From positions 1 to 27,814 of the forward strand of contig CAZJBH010000005.1 in assembly GCA_964544485.1 (NCBI GenBank): a stretch of 27,814 nucleotides of DNA. Direction: 5' to 3'. This document shows positions 1 to 7,100 of this stretch, one piece after another. Within the stretch, counting starts at the first letter, position 1. Each line of letters begins with the position of its first letter. Origin of the DNA: CAZJBH01 sp964544485 (GTDB lineage: Bacteria > Patescibacteriota > Minisyncoccia > Portnoybacterales > UBA2143). The notes beneath the pieces were generated by a model that was not told where the DNA came from, did not search any database, and saw nothing but the letters and a program-made list of their open reading frames with translations. The position numbers and the translations under genes are program-made.

Positions 1-1
1 T

Positions 2-403
2 CCTGCTTTCGGAAGTTTTTGGGAAAACTTTAAGCAAGGGGTCTTTATCTTCATATTTCTCATCCCGACTTTCATCGCTTTGTTTGCGCTTAATCTGGTT
101 CCTTTCATAGGAAACATCATATCTTTTCTTGCTAACATATTTCTTCTTCCATGGCTTGTCATGAATTTCTTCATACATGAAACTTTTGATTCTTTATGGG
201 ATATAAAAAAAGCTTTCAATATAGTATTTGACAACGCAAAAGATTACATCTATGCTTATCTTAAGACATTGATCTTTGGGTTAGTATATGCTATTCTCAG
301 TTTTATACTGATAGGAATACCATGTTTGTTATTTGGAAAATTCTATTTTCTTACAGAATTTTACAGGAAATATAGCATGGTCAAAATAAAAGGAGGTAAA
401 TAA
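2..403 (+). CDS. C-terminal part of a polytopic membrane protein, DUF4013-like
   Basis: The frame is open from base 2 with no stop, so the gene starts before the window; a TTG at 80 is only an internal codon. The visible 133 residues hold several hydrophobic segments: one near the left edge (VFIFIFLIPTFIALFALNL), one around NIISFLANIFLLPWLVMNF, and one around LIFGLVYAILSFILIGIPCL. A polar stretch with a DSLWDIKKAFNIVF helix and the phrase DYIYAYL separates them. This alternation of paired membrane helices and short cytoplasmic amphipathic helices resembles the DUF4013 family, an integral membrane family of unknown function; the assignment rests on pattern memory. The next gene starts 2 bases after the stop, so the two are probably co-transcribed. 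Confidence 0.6.
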   Translation, partial: PAFGSFWENFKQGVFIFIFLIPTFIALFALNLVPFIGNIISFLANIFLLPWLVMNFFIHETFDSLWDIKKAFNIVFDNAKDYIYAYLKTLIFGLVYAILSFILIGIPCLLFGKFYFLTEFYRKYSMVKIKGGK

Positions 404-404
404 A

Positions 405-836
405 ATGCCAAACGGAAGAAAACATAAAGACTATTATGATTATGGACCGCATGAATACCCCGAAGCAGACGCAACATTTGATTGTAAATACGGATGCGGA
501 TGCTGGGCAGGACCAGCCCGATCAGGAGGACCCGCAGGAATTGATCCTTTTGGATTATGCCCTAATAATCCAATAGATGGGCAAAGGCAAAAAGAAAATG
601 ACGACTATGAAGACATTGTCAATGGCCGAATTCAAAAACTCGAAAGAGAAGTTCAAGAAGGCCGAAGAGCAATCAAATTGATTGAAAAAGCCAGAAAGGA
701 AACAAAGATTGATCTTGCCAAAAGACTTAAAAATGCAGAAAAGAAACTTCTTAATCAAAAAGATATTTTCAGGAAAATTAACGAAATGGCACAACGCATT
801 CATGAATCAGCTTCAGTCGCCGCTGAAAGCAAATAA
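405..836 (+). CDS. Small Cys-containing coiled-coil protein of unknown function
   Basis: A 143-residue protein. I do not recognise the family. It has two parts. Residues 1-57 are polar and aromatic with four cysteines (C27, C31, C33, C51) in a Gly/Pro-rich context (KYGCGCWAGPARSGGPAGID), which could bind a metal or form disulphides. Residues 60-143 are highly charged with heptad-like spacing and should form a long helix or coiled coil. There is no signal peptide or membrane segment. The start is fixed by AGGAGG at 391-396, 8 bases before the ATG. It follows the membrane protein after 2 bases and ends at a strong terminator, so the pair is the end of an operon. The downstream overlapping frame is a shadow of the coil. 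Confidence 0.8.
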   Translation: MPNGRKHKDYYDYGPHEYPEADATFDCKYGCGCWAGPARSGGPAGIDPFGLCPNNPIDGQRQKENDDYEDIVNGRIQKLEREVQEGRRAIKLIEKARKETKIDLAKRLKNAEKKLLNQKDIFRKINEMAQRIHESASVAAESK

Positions 837-852
837 ACAACCATTGCAGATC

Positions 853-881
853 AGACCTCAATCAATATTGAGGTCTTTTTT
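853..881 (+). terminator. Intrinsic terminator after the 405-836 gene
   Basis: A perfect 10-bp stem (853-862 with 867-876, AGACCTCAAT/ATTGAGGTCT), a CAAT loop and a run of T from 876 to 881, starting 17 bases after the stop codon. Confidence 0.9.
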
Positions 882-931
882 AAAAAATTAATAGATCGGT
901 TTGAATCAATTGATATAATTTCGCCAATAAT

Positions 932-961
932 AAAAGCTAATGGTTTAAACCATTAGCTTTT
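932..961. terminator. Perfect 30-base palindrome, probably a bidirectional terminator
   Basis: Bases 932-946 (AAAAGCTAATGGTTT) and 947-961 are perfect reverse complements with no spacer. The arm starts with AAAA and ends with TTTT, so both strands give a hairpin followed by U residues. It lies 23 bases beyond the stop of the reverse-strand gene at 984 and can terminate that gene. For the forward operon it would be a backup after the terminator at 853. Confidence 0.75.
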
Positions 962-983
962 TGAATTCTTTTCCTCCTTATCT

Positions 984-1397
984 TTAGACCAATCCCCTGT
1001 TTTTTGCCTCCTTAGGAGTAAAAAACATACAACTGCAATGCAGATTAAAATATCTTTCTTCGTTCGAAAATCTAATATACCAGGACCTAACCCATTTCTG
1101 ATCGCCTTTAACAAATCCCTGTTCTTCCATGGTTTTTTTGAATTTTTGGAAAGGCAGATCAAGAGATTTTTGAACAAACCCCTCCATTAAGCGCTCTGGT
1201 ATTTGTTCTCTATCTCCGCCATAAGGTAAAGCTAAGATATATAAGCGATAATTCGCTCTTTGAACAGCTATGCTTAAATCTCTTATTGCCTTGGCTATTG
1301 GTTTAGAAATAGGAAAATCTTTTGGTTCTCCAATCTCAAATTGAATAAATCCCTCCCTAAAAAAAGCCCTTATTCCTAACCACGGATAATCGCTCAT
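984..1397 (-). CDS. Hypothetical protein, 137 residues
   Basis: I do not recognise this protein. It is soluble, with no signal peptide or membrane helix. It begins MSDYPWLGIRAFFREGF and has a helical middle (KPIAKAIRDLSIAVQRANY), a beta-like stretch (YRLYILALPYGG) and an aromatic C-terminal part (WVRSWYIRFSNEERYFNL) with two cysteines in HCSC. The start is well supported: AGGAGG lies at 1403-1408 on the reverse strand, 5 bases from the ATG. A candidate promoter lies at 1450-1478 and is divergent to the promoter of the 1571 gene. It stands alone between two terminator/promoter regions. The overlapping reverse frame at 953-1177 is a shadow. Confidence 0.75.
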   Translation of the reverse strand: MSDYPWLGIRAFFREGFIQFEIGEPKDFPISKPIAKAIRDLSIAVQRANYRLYILALPYGGDREQIPERLMEGFVQKSLDLPFQKFKKTMEEQGFVKGDQKWVRSWYIRFSNEERYFNLHCSCMFFTPKEAKNRGLV

Positions 1398-1449
1398 AAT
1401 TTCCTCCTGTCTATTATTGATTTGTTAAGAAACTAAAACCTTTAAAATC

Positions 1450-1478
1450 AGCTTAGCTAAACCAAACTTAAAAGTCAA
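1450..1478 (-). promoter_or_regulatory. Candidate sigma-70-type promoter for the 984-1397 gene
   Basis: On the reverse strand TTGACT (1478-1473) is followed after 17 bases by TAAGCT (1455-1450). The -35 is near consensus and the -10 is weak. It would give a leader of about 45 bases. The -35 lies inside one of the AAGTCAAT repeats. Confidence 0.5.
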
Positions 1479-1504
1479 TACAATCTATTGACTTATAAGT
1501 CAAT
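1472..1504. repeat. Three AAGTCAAT boxes in a divergent promoter region, possible operator
   Basis: AAGTCAAT occurs at 1472-1479 (forward), 1487-1494 (reverse) and 1497-1504 (forward). The first pair forms an inverted repeat (AAGTCAATA at 1472-1480, TATTGACTT at 1486-1494). The second pair forms a perfect 18-base palindrome, ATTGACTTATAAGTCAAT, at 1487-1504. The boxes contain the -35 elements of both divergent promoters, so a dimeric regulator bound here could control both genes. Part of the repetition follows simply from TTGACT being a -35 box, but the third copy and the perfect palindrome do not. Confidence 0.55.
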
Positions 1505-1516
1505 TTATGATATTAT
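1488..1516 (+). promoter_or_regulatory. Strong sigma-70-type promoter for the 1571-2599 gene
   Basis: TTGACT at 1488-1493 and TATTAT at 1511-1516 are separated by 17 bases. Transcription would begin near 1523, giving a leader of about 48 bases with AAGGAGA at 1557-1563. Confidence 0.8.
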
Positions 1517-1570
1517 ATATTCAAATACGCAGGGTTCTTTAAAAACTTTATCTTTTAAGGAGAAATTAAA

Positions 1571-2599
1571 ATGACTCAGACAACCCAGAAACCGATTAAA
1601 ATTGATTTTTCCGTAGTTCCCGGATTTAAACCTCTAGCCCTGAAAGACTTCCCCAACTGCGAGGTTCTTATCGGCCAAATTCCGCTCAAGGACAAAACAG
1701 TCCGGGTGGAAATGGTCAAAAGCAAAAAGATCAAGGAAGGTGATTTTCTGCCGGCCAAGATCTATCACAACGAAAACATGATCTGGAATTTCAAGGATGA
1801 GGACTTCAGCGGCCTGGGCGAATTGGTCTATTACAAAAAGGCCTATTACATTGCCTTGGTTAACCGCCAAAGAGAAATCGTCCGAGTAATTCCACTAGAA
1901 GATCTGCCTGTGGTTAGAGCCAAGGTCGGAGATGATATCTGTTATTTGGGTAGAACAACTCCCAAAAAGCTACATCAAATCAAAATTGCCTTGGGCAAAG
2001 AACTGCGACTGCAGTATGTAACCAGCGCCATGGAAAAAAAGATCTACAGAAAAGAGAATGAACTCAAAGAAAAAAAGAAAGAAGAACAAAAGCGGCTCAA
2101 AGAAAAAATCCGAAAACAGCGGCTGCAGGAGCTGCTCAACCGGCCTGAAATACTCGCCTTCAGCGAAGACGGGCAGAAGAGGCATGGCATTCCGGCCACC
2201 GAAGATGAATGGCCGACCCTCCCCCACAGACACCCGGTTATCCTGGTTGAATCATATGACCAGAAAACAAAAACACCCGGACCTATGATTGAAGCTTTCT
2301 TTGTTGAAAAGGCCAAAAGCGGCAAATACAGCAAGAAAAAAGTCAAACCAGTCACCGAAGAAAAACCAGCCAGCCAATTCGAGTTAGCCGGTATACTCCA
2401 GGTTTTCTTTCAGGGGGAAATCAAACAAATCCCCCTGCTCAACAAAGAGGAAGACATCCGGGAACTTACAGCTAAAGGACTCAACAGCGGCACCATAGTC
2501 GCCGTCAGTCAAGCAAACCAAGACAAACCCTACAAGTTCTTCCGGCTCAAAAAGGGAGAACTCAAATCTCTAAAGTCCAGCGCGTTTGAAATCCTATAA
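1571..2599 (+). CDS. Hypothetical 342-residue protein with a central coiled coil
   Basis: I do not recognise a family. Residues 1-150 look like a compact mostly-beta region (GELVYYKKAYYIALVNR, VGDDICYLGRTT). Residues about 152-196 are an uninterrupted Lys/Glu/Arg-rich helix that should form a coiled coil. The C-terminal 140 residues again look globular, after a Lys-rich linker. There is no signal peptide or membrane segment. The start is fixed by AAGGAGA 7 bases before the ATG. Its codons favour G/C at third positions (GGC, CTG, GCC, CGG) far more than ligA, dnaE or the ribosomal genes, which suggests horizontal acquisition or a different expression class. It has its own promoter and terminator, so it is monocistronic. 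Confidence 0.85.
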   Translation: MTQTTQKPIKIDFSVVPGFKPLALKDFPNCEVLIGQIPLKDKTVRVEMVKSKKIKEGDFLPAKIYHNENMIWNFKDEDFSGLGELVYYKKAYYIALVNRQREIVRVIPLEDLPVVRAKVGDDICYLGRTTPKKLHQIKIALGKELRLQYVTSAMEKKIYRKENELKEKKKEEQKRLKEKIRKQRLQELLNRPEILAFSEDGQKRHGIPATEDEWPTLPHRHPVILVESYDQKTKTPGPMIEAFFVEKAKSGKYSKKKVKPVTEEKPASQFELAGILQVFFQGEIKQIPLLNKEEDIRELTAKGLNSGTIVAVSQANQDKPYKFFRLKKGELKSLKSSAFEIL

Positions 2600-2641
2600 G
2601 TAAAATGCGTTGGAAAAACATCTATCCCCTGCGTAAACAAA

Positions 2642-2676
2642 ACCCCTGATCTTAATTGATCAGGGGTCTTTTTTTA
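2642..2676. terminator. Intrinsic terminator between convergent genes
   Basis: A 10-bp stem (2642-2651 ACCCCTGATC with 2658-2667 GATCAGGGGT), a 6-base loop and eight T at 2669-2676. It ends the 1571 gene. The A-rich left flank means it can also work for the reverse-strand operon that ends at 2688. Confidence 0.9.
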
Positions 2677-2687
2677 TTTAAAATCTT

Positions 2688-3179
2688 TTATTCTGCCAAA
2701 TCTTGAACTGCCCGCTGATAAATTTCAAGCGCTTGTCTGGCTTGCTGCTGAGTTAATTTGACATTTGATTCATGAGCAATCCTATTTCTCAGTTTATGCG
2801 CCTGCCAAACTGCGTCTAAATTAGGAATTTGATTAGCAGTTACTTGTTTTAAACGCTCCCCCATATCTGCTCCCTTAAATCCTTTTTTGATTAATAAGCT
2901 ATCTAAAATTTGGTCTGCTTCAATAATCGCCATTTTAAAACTACTTTCATCTTCAATTTGAATTTTATCAAATAGTTTTTGCCAAGTTTTGTCTTGGCTA
3001 GCTTCATCTTCTGAAGAAACTGTCTGCGCTTCAACTAAAGCTTGAATCGGCTGCTTATTCTGTTGAATTAATTTACTAGCCAAAAAAACAATTAGAGCCA
3101 ACAGAAAAAAAGAAATATTAATAGAAACTATTTTTAAAACAAAAACTATTCTTTCTAAATTAAATAAAAGATCCTCCAT
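2688..3179 (-). CDS. Membrane-anchored protein with a HEPN-like RX4H motif
   Basis: A 163-residue protein when started at the ATG at 3179 (MEDLLFNLERIVFVLKIV). An upstream TTG at 3200 is possible but would overlap gatA, and neither start has a clear ribosome binding site. Residues about 10-37 form one long hydrophobic segment, followed by a polar linker and a helical soluble domain. The end of that domain reads KLRNRIAHE, matching the R-X4-H pattern of HEPN-type nuclease folds (R131 to H136), after a segment AIIEADQILDSLL and a GERLKQV helix. I associate this one-helix-plus-soluble-domain layout with CPR genomes but cannot name a family. The motif alone does not prove RNase activity. It is the last gene of the ligA-gatC-gatA operon, 4 bases after gatA. 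Confidence 0.75.
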   Translation of the reverse strand: MEDLLFNLERIVFVLKIVSINISFFLLALIVFLASKLIQQNKQPIQALVEAQTVSSEDEASQDKTWQKLFDKIQIEDESSFKMAIIEADQILDSLLIKKGFKGADMGERLKQVTANQIPNLDAVWQAHKLRNRIAHESNVKLTQQQARQALEIYQRAVQDLAE

Positions 3180-3183
3180 ATTT

Positions 3184-4599
3184 TTATTGATTTTTTTCAA
3201 ATAGACTAGCTATTTTAAACAATTTTTCATCGCTTTGTTGCGGACCCATAATTTGCAAACCAATTGGCAAACCTTGCGCTTTTCCGCAAGGAATTGAAAT
3301 CGCTGGAATCCCGGCTAAATTAGCAGCGACTGCATAAACATCAATTAAATACATACTCACCGGATCATGCGCTTTTTCTCCCAGCTTAAAAGCGGTTATC
3401 GGGGCTACTGGAGACATAATCACATCAACTTGTTGAAAGGCTTTTTCTAAATTCTGTTTAATTAAACTGCGAACTTTTTGAGCTTGGAGGTAATAAGCAT
3501 CATAATATCCGGCTGACAAACTATAAGTTCCTAAAATAATTCGGCGAGTGACCTCTTCGCCAAAACCATCTTGCCTGGTTTTTAAATAACCATCTAAAAG
3601 ATCGTCCCCAATTTTAGACAAGCCATACTTAATCCCATCATAACGAGCCAAATTAGTTGAAAGCTCAGAAGTATTGATAATATAGTAACAAGGTAAAGCA
3701 TATTTAGTATAAGGAAGAGAAAGTTCAATAATTTTAGCTCCTACTTGTTCATATTGGCTAATTGCCTGCTTGACTGTTTTTTCTACCTGAGGATCAATCC
3801 CTTGGCTAAAATATTCTTTAGGCAAGCCGATTTTTAGGTTTTTAACATCTATTTGCTGATGAACATTATCAACCTGGATTGAAGTAGCGTCAAATTCATC
3901 TTGCCCGTTAATAGTTTGAAAAATAATTTCTGCGTCTTCCACGGTTTTAGCGATTGGCCCAATTTGATCCAAAGAAGAGCCAAAAGCGATTAATCCATAC
4001 CTGGAATTTCTGCCATAGGTTGGCTTAAATCCAACTGCTCCGCAAAAACTAGCTGGCACTCTGATTGAACCGCCTGTATCGCTTCCCAAAGCTGCTAAGC
4101 ACATATTTGCAGCTACAGCTGCGCCAGATCCGCTTGAACTTCCCCCAGACACCTTTTCCAAATCATGAGGATTCTTAGTCGGCCCAAATGCTGAATTTTC
4201 TCCGGAAACTCCCATGGCAAATTCATCTAAATTAGTCTTGCCAATAATAACTACTCCGGCTTTTTTCAATTTTCTAATTACTGTAGCGTCATAAGGAGCA
4301 ATATAGTTTTCCAAAATTTTGGAAGCAGCTGTACATTTTACTCCTTCTACTAAAATATTGTCTTTAATTGCTATTGGAATACCTGCTAAAACATTTATCT
4401 GCTGGCCAAGTCTTATACGCTGATCAATCTTGCTAGCTTGTTTTAAAGCTGATTCTTCAGCTAAGGTTAAATAAGCATTAATTTCTTTATCTTTTTTTCT
4501 AATCTGATTAAAAACTGCCTCGGTTAATTCAACCGCGCTAAAGTCTTTATTTTTCAAGCCATGATGAGCTTGTTGAATAGTTAATTTAGCTAATTCCAT
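3184..4599 (-). CDS. gatA: Aspartyl/glutamyl-tRNA(Asn/Gln) amidotransferase subunit A
   Basis: GatA is the glutaminase subunit of GatCAB. It releases ammonia from glutamine, which GatB uses to convert Glu-tRNA(Gln) or Asp-tRNA(Asn) into the correctly amidated tRNA. The 471-residue length is normal. The amidase-signature Ser-cisSer-Lys triad is complete: Lys79 in GIPIAIKDN, the Ser154/155 pair in GGSSSGSGAA, and nucleophile Ser178 in DTGGSIRVPA. The start is ATG 1 base after the gatC stop, with no Shine-Dalgarno sequence, so translational coupling to gatC is likely. gatB is not in the window and must be encoded elsewhere. Confidence 0.97.
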   Translation of the reverse strand: MELAKLTIQQAHHGLKNKDFSAVELTEAVFNQIRKKDKEINAYLTLAEESALKQASKIDQRIRLGQQINVLAGIPIAIKDNILVEGVKCTAASKILENYIAPYDATVIRKLKKAGVVIIGKTNLDEFAMGVSGENSAFGPTKNPHDLEKVSGGSSSGSGAAVAANMCLAALGSDTGGSIRVPASFCGAVGFKPTYGRNSRYGLIAFGSSLDQIGPIAKTVEDAEIIFQTINGQDEFDATSIQVDNVHQQIDVKNLKIGLPKEYFSQGIDPQVEKTVKQAISQYEQVGAKIIELSLPYTKYALPCYYIINTSELSTNLARYDGIKYGLSKIGDDLLDGYLKTRQDGFGEEVTRRIILGTYSLSAGYYDAYYLQAQKVRSLIKQNLEKAFQQVDVIMSPVAPITAFKLGEKAHDPVSMYLIDVYAVAANLAGIPAISIPCGKAQGLPIGLQIMGPQQSDEKLFKIASLFEKNQ

Positions 4600-4600
4600 C

Positions 4601-4879
4601 TTATAACACTGCTTTAACTTTTACTTGCCGGCCTTGCTTTTTAGGAGCCAATTCCAAAAGCTTATCAGTTTGTTTAATTGTCTTTTCTTTGGCCTTATCT
4701 TGACGAGTGACATTTTCTAAACCAGTAACATGAGAAATCGGCTCTAATTTGTTAGTTTTGACTTCTTTTAATTGATTAACAAAATCCAAAATATCAGAAA
4801 ATTGCTTTTCATATTTTTTCTTTTGCTGATCAGTTAAGCCAATCCTGGCTAATTTAGCAATATGGTCTATTTTAATCAT
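4601..4879 (-). CDS. gatC: Aspartyl/glutamyl-tRNA(Asn/Gln) amidotransferase subunit C
   Basis: GatC is the small chaperone subunit that wraps around the GatA-GatB interface. At 92 residues it has the usual length. The N-terminal helix shows the typical HIAKLARIGLTDQQKKKY pattern and a second helical phrase, FSDILDFVNQLKEV. The C-terminal half carries the characteristic EPISHVTGLENVTRQD segment. Its ATG overlaps the end of ligA by 4 bases and it is followed by gatA after 1 base, so all are co-transcribed. Confidence 0.96.
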   Translation of the reverse strand: MIKIDHIAKLARIGLTDQQKKKYEKQFSDILDFVNQLKEVKTNKLEPISHVTGLENVTRQDKAKEKTIKQTDKLLELAPKKQGRQVKVKAVL

Positions 4880-6915
4880 AATTTATTTAAAAATTCTTTT
4901 TCTTTTAAAATTTTAATTTTTAATTTTTTAGCTTTTTCATATTTAGATCCCGGATCCTTGCCTAAAACTAAATAATCAGTTTTTTGAGAAATAGAAGTGC
5001 TAACTTCTCCGCCTAATTGCCTGATCTTTGATTTTGCTTGTTCTCTGGTTAAACTTTCTAATTGCCCGGTTAAGACAAAACTTTTATTCTTTAGCTTTTT
5101 CTGAAAAGTTTTTGGTTGAATAATTTCTATGCCTGCTTTTAATAAACGGCTGATAAAAGCTTGATTCTTGCTATCATTAAACCATTGATGAATACTTTTT
5201 GCAACCACTTGGCCAATATCTTCAATTTTTTCTAACTCTTGAATTGAAGCTTTGCTAATCTTATCTAAACTTCCATAATACTGAGCTAAATCAATCGCTG
5301 TTTCTTCGCCAACATGACGGATTCCCAAAGCGTTAATAAAACGAGCTAAAGGAATTTTCTTGCTTTGCTGAATCGCTTCAATTAAATTTTCAGCTGATTT
5401 TTCAGCAAATCGTTCCAAAGGCAATAAATCTCCTTTGGTTAAAGAAAAAATATCTGCTCCGTCGCGAATTAATTCTTGCTCCATTAATTGATTAACAATT
5501 TCAGGGCCTAACCCATCAATATCAAATCCCTTTTTAGAGACAAAATAAATGATTTTTTGCTTTAAAACTGAAGCGCATTCCTTATTCACGCAGCGATGAA
5601 CCGCCTCCCCTTGAGGACGAACCACTTTGCTTCCGCAAATCGGACAATTTTTCGGCATGCTAAATTTCTTTTCTCGGCCAGTCCGCAGATCCTTAATCAC
5701 TTTAACTACATCCGGGATTACATCACCGGCTCGCTGAATCACCACAGTATCTCCAATTCGCACATCTAAGCGGTTAATTTCATCCTGATTATGAAGAGTT
5801 GCCCGGGTAATCAAAACTCCGCCCAAGCGAACTGGTTTTAATAAAGCGACTGGAGTTAAAGCTCCGGTCCGGCCAACCTGAAGAATAATGTCTTTAACCT
5901 GGGTAGTTGCTTCTCCGGCCGGAAATTTAAAAGCAATCGCTCCCCGAGGAGCTTTGCCAGCCACTCCTAATTTTTTAAAAACCTGATTGCTATTAACATT
6001 AATCACTATTCCATCAATCTGATAAGGCAGTTTTTCCCGGGTAGTTTTAATCCTTTTCCAAAATTTAATCGCTTCATTTAAATCAGAACAATATTTTTCT
6101 TGAGTTGTCTTAAATCCTAATGCTCGAGCCATTTGATGCTCTTGCTGATGAGTAATTTGCCCCAAATCAGTGACTATATCATAAGCAAAAAAACTTAATT
6201 CGCGCTGAGCAGGTATTTTTGGATCTAATTGCCGAATACTTCCAGCTGCGGTATTTCGAGGATTAGCGTACGGTTCTAATCCCTCTTTTCTTCTGTTTTG
6301 ATTGATTTTCTGAAAGGCTTTTTCCGGAAGATAAACTTCTCCTCTAACTTCAATCTTGCCTTGTTTAATTTTTTGCTGAATCTTTTGTTTAATTTCCGAA
6401 GAACCAACTTGACCTCGTAATTTTAAACTTAAGGGAATTGAATTAATTGTTTTTAAATTTTGCGTAACATCTTCTCCGACTTTGCCATCTCCCCGAGTAG
6501 CTCCTTGGATTAAAATTCCATTCTGGTAAATTAGAGTAATCGCAAAGCCATCTATTTTCAATTCAGCAAAATAGTCTAGCTTGTTTCCAGGAACCATTTT
6601 CTGAATCCGCTCTTGCCAATCCTCTAATTCTTGCTGGTAAAAAACATCTTCCAAAGAAAGCATTGATTGCTGGTGTTTTACTTTTTCAAACTTTTCCAAA
6701 GCTTGTCCGCTAACTCGCTGAGTTGGCGAATCAGGAGTAATTAATTCAGGATATTTTTGCTCTAAATTGTAAAGTTCGTGCTTTAAAGAATCAAAAACCG
6801 CGTCTGAAATCTCAGGATTATCCAAAACATGATATTGATATTCATGATGCTTAACTAATTCTTTTAATTTAGCAATTCTTTTTTTAGCTTGCTGTTTAGA
6901 TATTTTCTCAGACAT
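4876..6915 (-). CDS. ligA: NAD-dependent DNA ligase
   Basis: LigA seals nicks in replication and repair using NAD+. From the ATG at 6915 the protein is 679 residues. Domains in order are an N-terminal Ia domain (HEYQYHVLDNPEISD, NAD binding), the adenylation domain with catalytic Lys120 in ELKIDG, an OB fold, a four-Cys zinc finger (CPICG then CVNKEC), helix-hairpin-helix repeats with DIDGLGPEIVNQL and ALGIRHVGEETA, and a C-terminal BRCT domain from about residue 600. The frame extends to a TTG at 6951, adding 12 residues, but that stretch contains the whole promoter, so the ATG at 6915 is the true start. It leads the operon ligA-gatC-gatA-membrane protein. Confidence 0.97.
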   Translation of the reverse strand: MSEKISKQQAKKRIAKLKELVKHHEYQYHVLDNPEISDAVFDSLKHELYNLEQKYPELITPDSPTQRVSGQALEKFEKVKHQQSMLSLEDVFYQQELEDWQERIQKMVPGNKLDYFAELKIDGFAITLIYQNGILIQGATRGDGKVGEDVTQNLKTINSIPLSLKLRGQVGSSEIKQKIQQKIKQGKIEVRGEVYLPEKAFQKINQNRRKEGLEPYANPRNTAAGSIRQLDPKIPAQRELSFFAYDIVTDLGQITHQQEHQMARALGFKTTQEKYCSDLNEAIKFWKRIKTTREKLPYQIDGIVINVNSNQVFKKLGVAGKAPRGAIAFKFPAGEATTQVKDIILQVGRTGALTPVALLKPVRLGGVLITRATLHNQDEINRLDVRIGDTVVIQRAGDVIPDVVKVIKDLRTGREKKFSMPKNCPICGSKVVRPQGEAVHRCVNKECASVLKQKIIYFVSKKGFDIDGLGPEIVNQLMEQELIRDGADIFSLTKGDLLPLERFAEKSAENLIEAIQQSKKIPLARFINALGIRHVGEETAIDLAQYYGSLDKISKASIQELEKIEDIGQVVAKSIHQWFNDSKNQAFISRLLKAGIEIIQPKTFQKKLKNKSFVLTGQLESLTREQAKSKIRQLGGEVSTSISQKTDYLVLGKDPGSKYEKAKKLKIKILKEKEFLNKL

Positions 6916-6922
6916 ATATTTT

Positions 6923-6951
6923 AGTATACTGATTCTTAAAAGCAATTTCAA
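6923..6951 (-). promoter_or_regulatory. ligA promoter, predicts a leaderless mRNA
   Basis: On the reverse strand TTGAAA (6951-6946), a 17-base spacer and TATACT (6928-6923). Only 7 bases (AAAATAT) separate the -10 box from the ATG of ligA, so transcription should begin at or within a base or two of the start codon. This is the argument against the longer TTG start. Confidence 0.8.
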
Positions 6952-6987
6952 CTAACAAATCAATTTTCTAATTCATTCGCACTTCAT

Positions 6988-7016
6988 TTGACAAAGGCAT
7001 CATATTATGATATATT
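6988..7016 (+). promoter_or_regulatory. Consensus promoter of the 7101-7880 gene
   Basis: TTGACA at 6988-6993, exactly 17 bases, then TATATT at 7011-7016. It is divergent to the ligA promoter, about 36 bases away. The leader would be about 78 bases and ends with AAGGAGGT at 7087-7094. Confidence 0.85.
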
Positions 7017-7100
7017 AGCGATAAGGTAAAATTGATAAATTTTGGACATTGAAATAGGAATATTTTAACATAAATCAAAATCCAGTAAGGAGGTATTGTC

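Noticed and set aside
682..891. Forward ORF overlapping the end of the 405 gene
   Set aside because: A shadow frame of the coiled coil that runs through the terminator hairpin, without an SD.
953..1177. Reverse-strand ORF overlapping the 984-1397 gene
   Set aside because: It lies in another frame of the better-supported gene, has no ribosome binding site and runs into the terminator palindrome.
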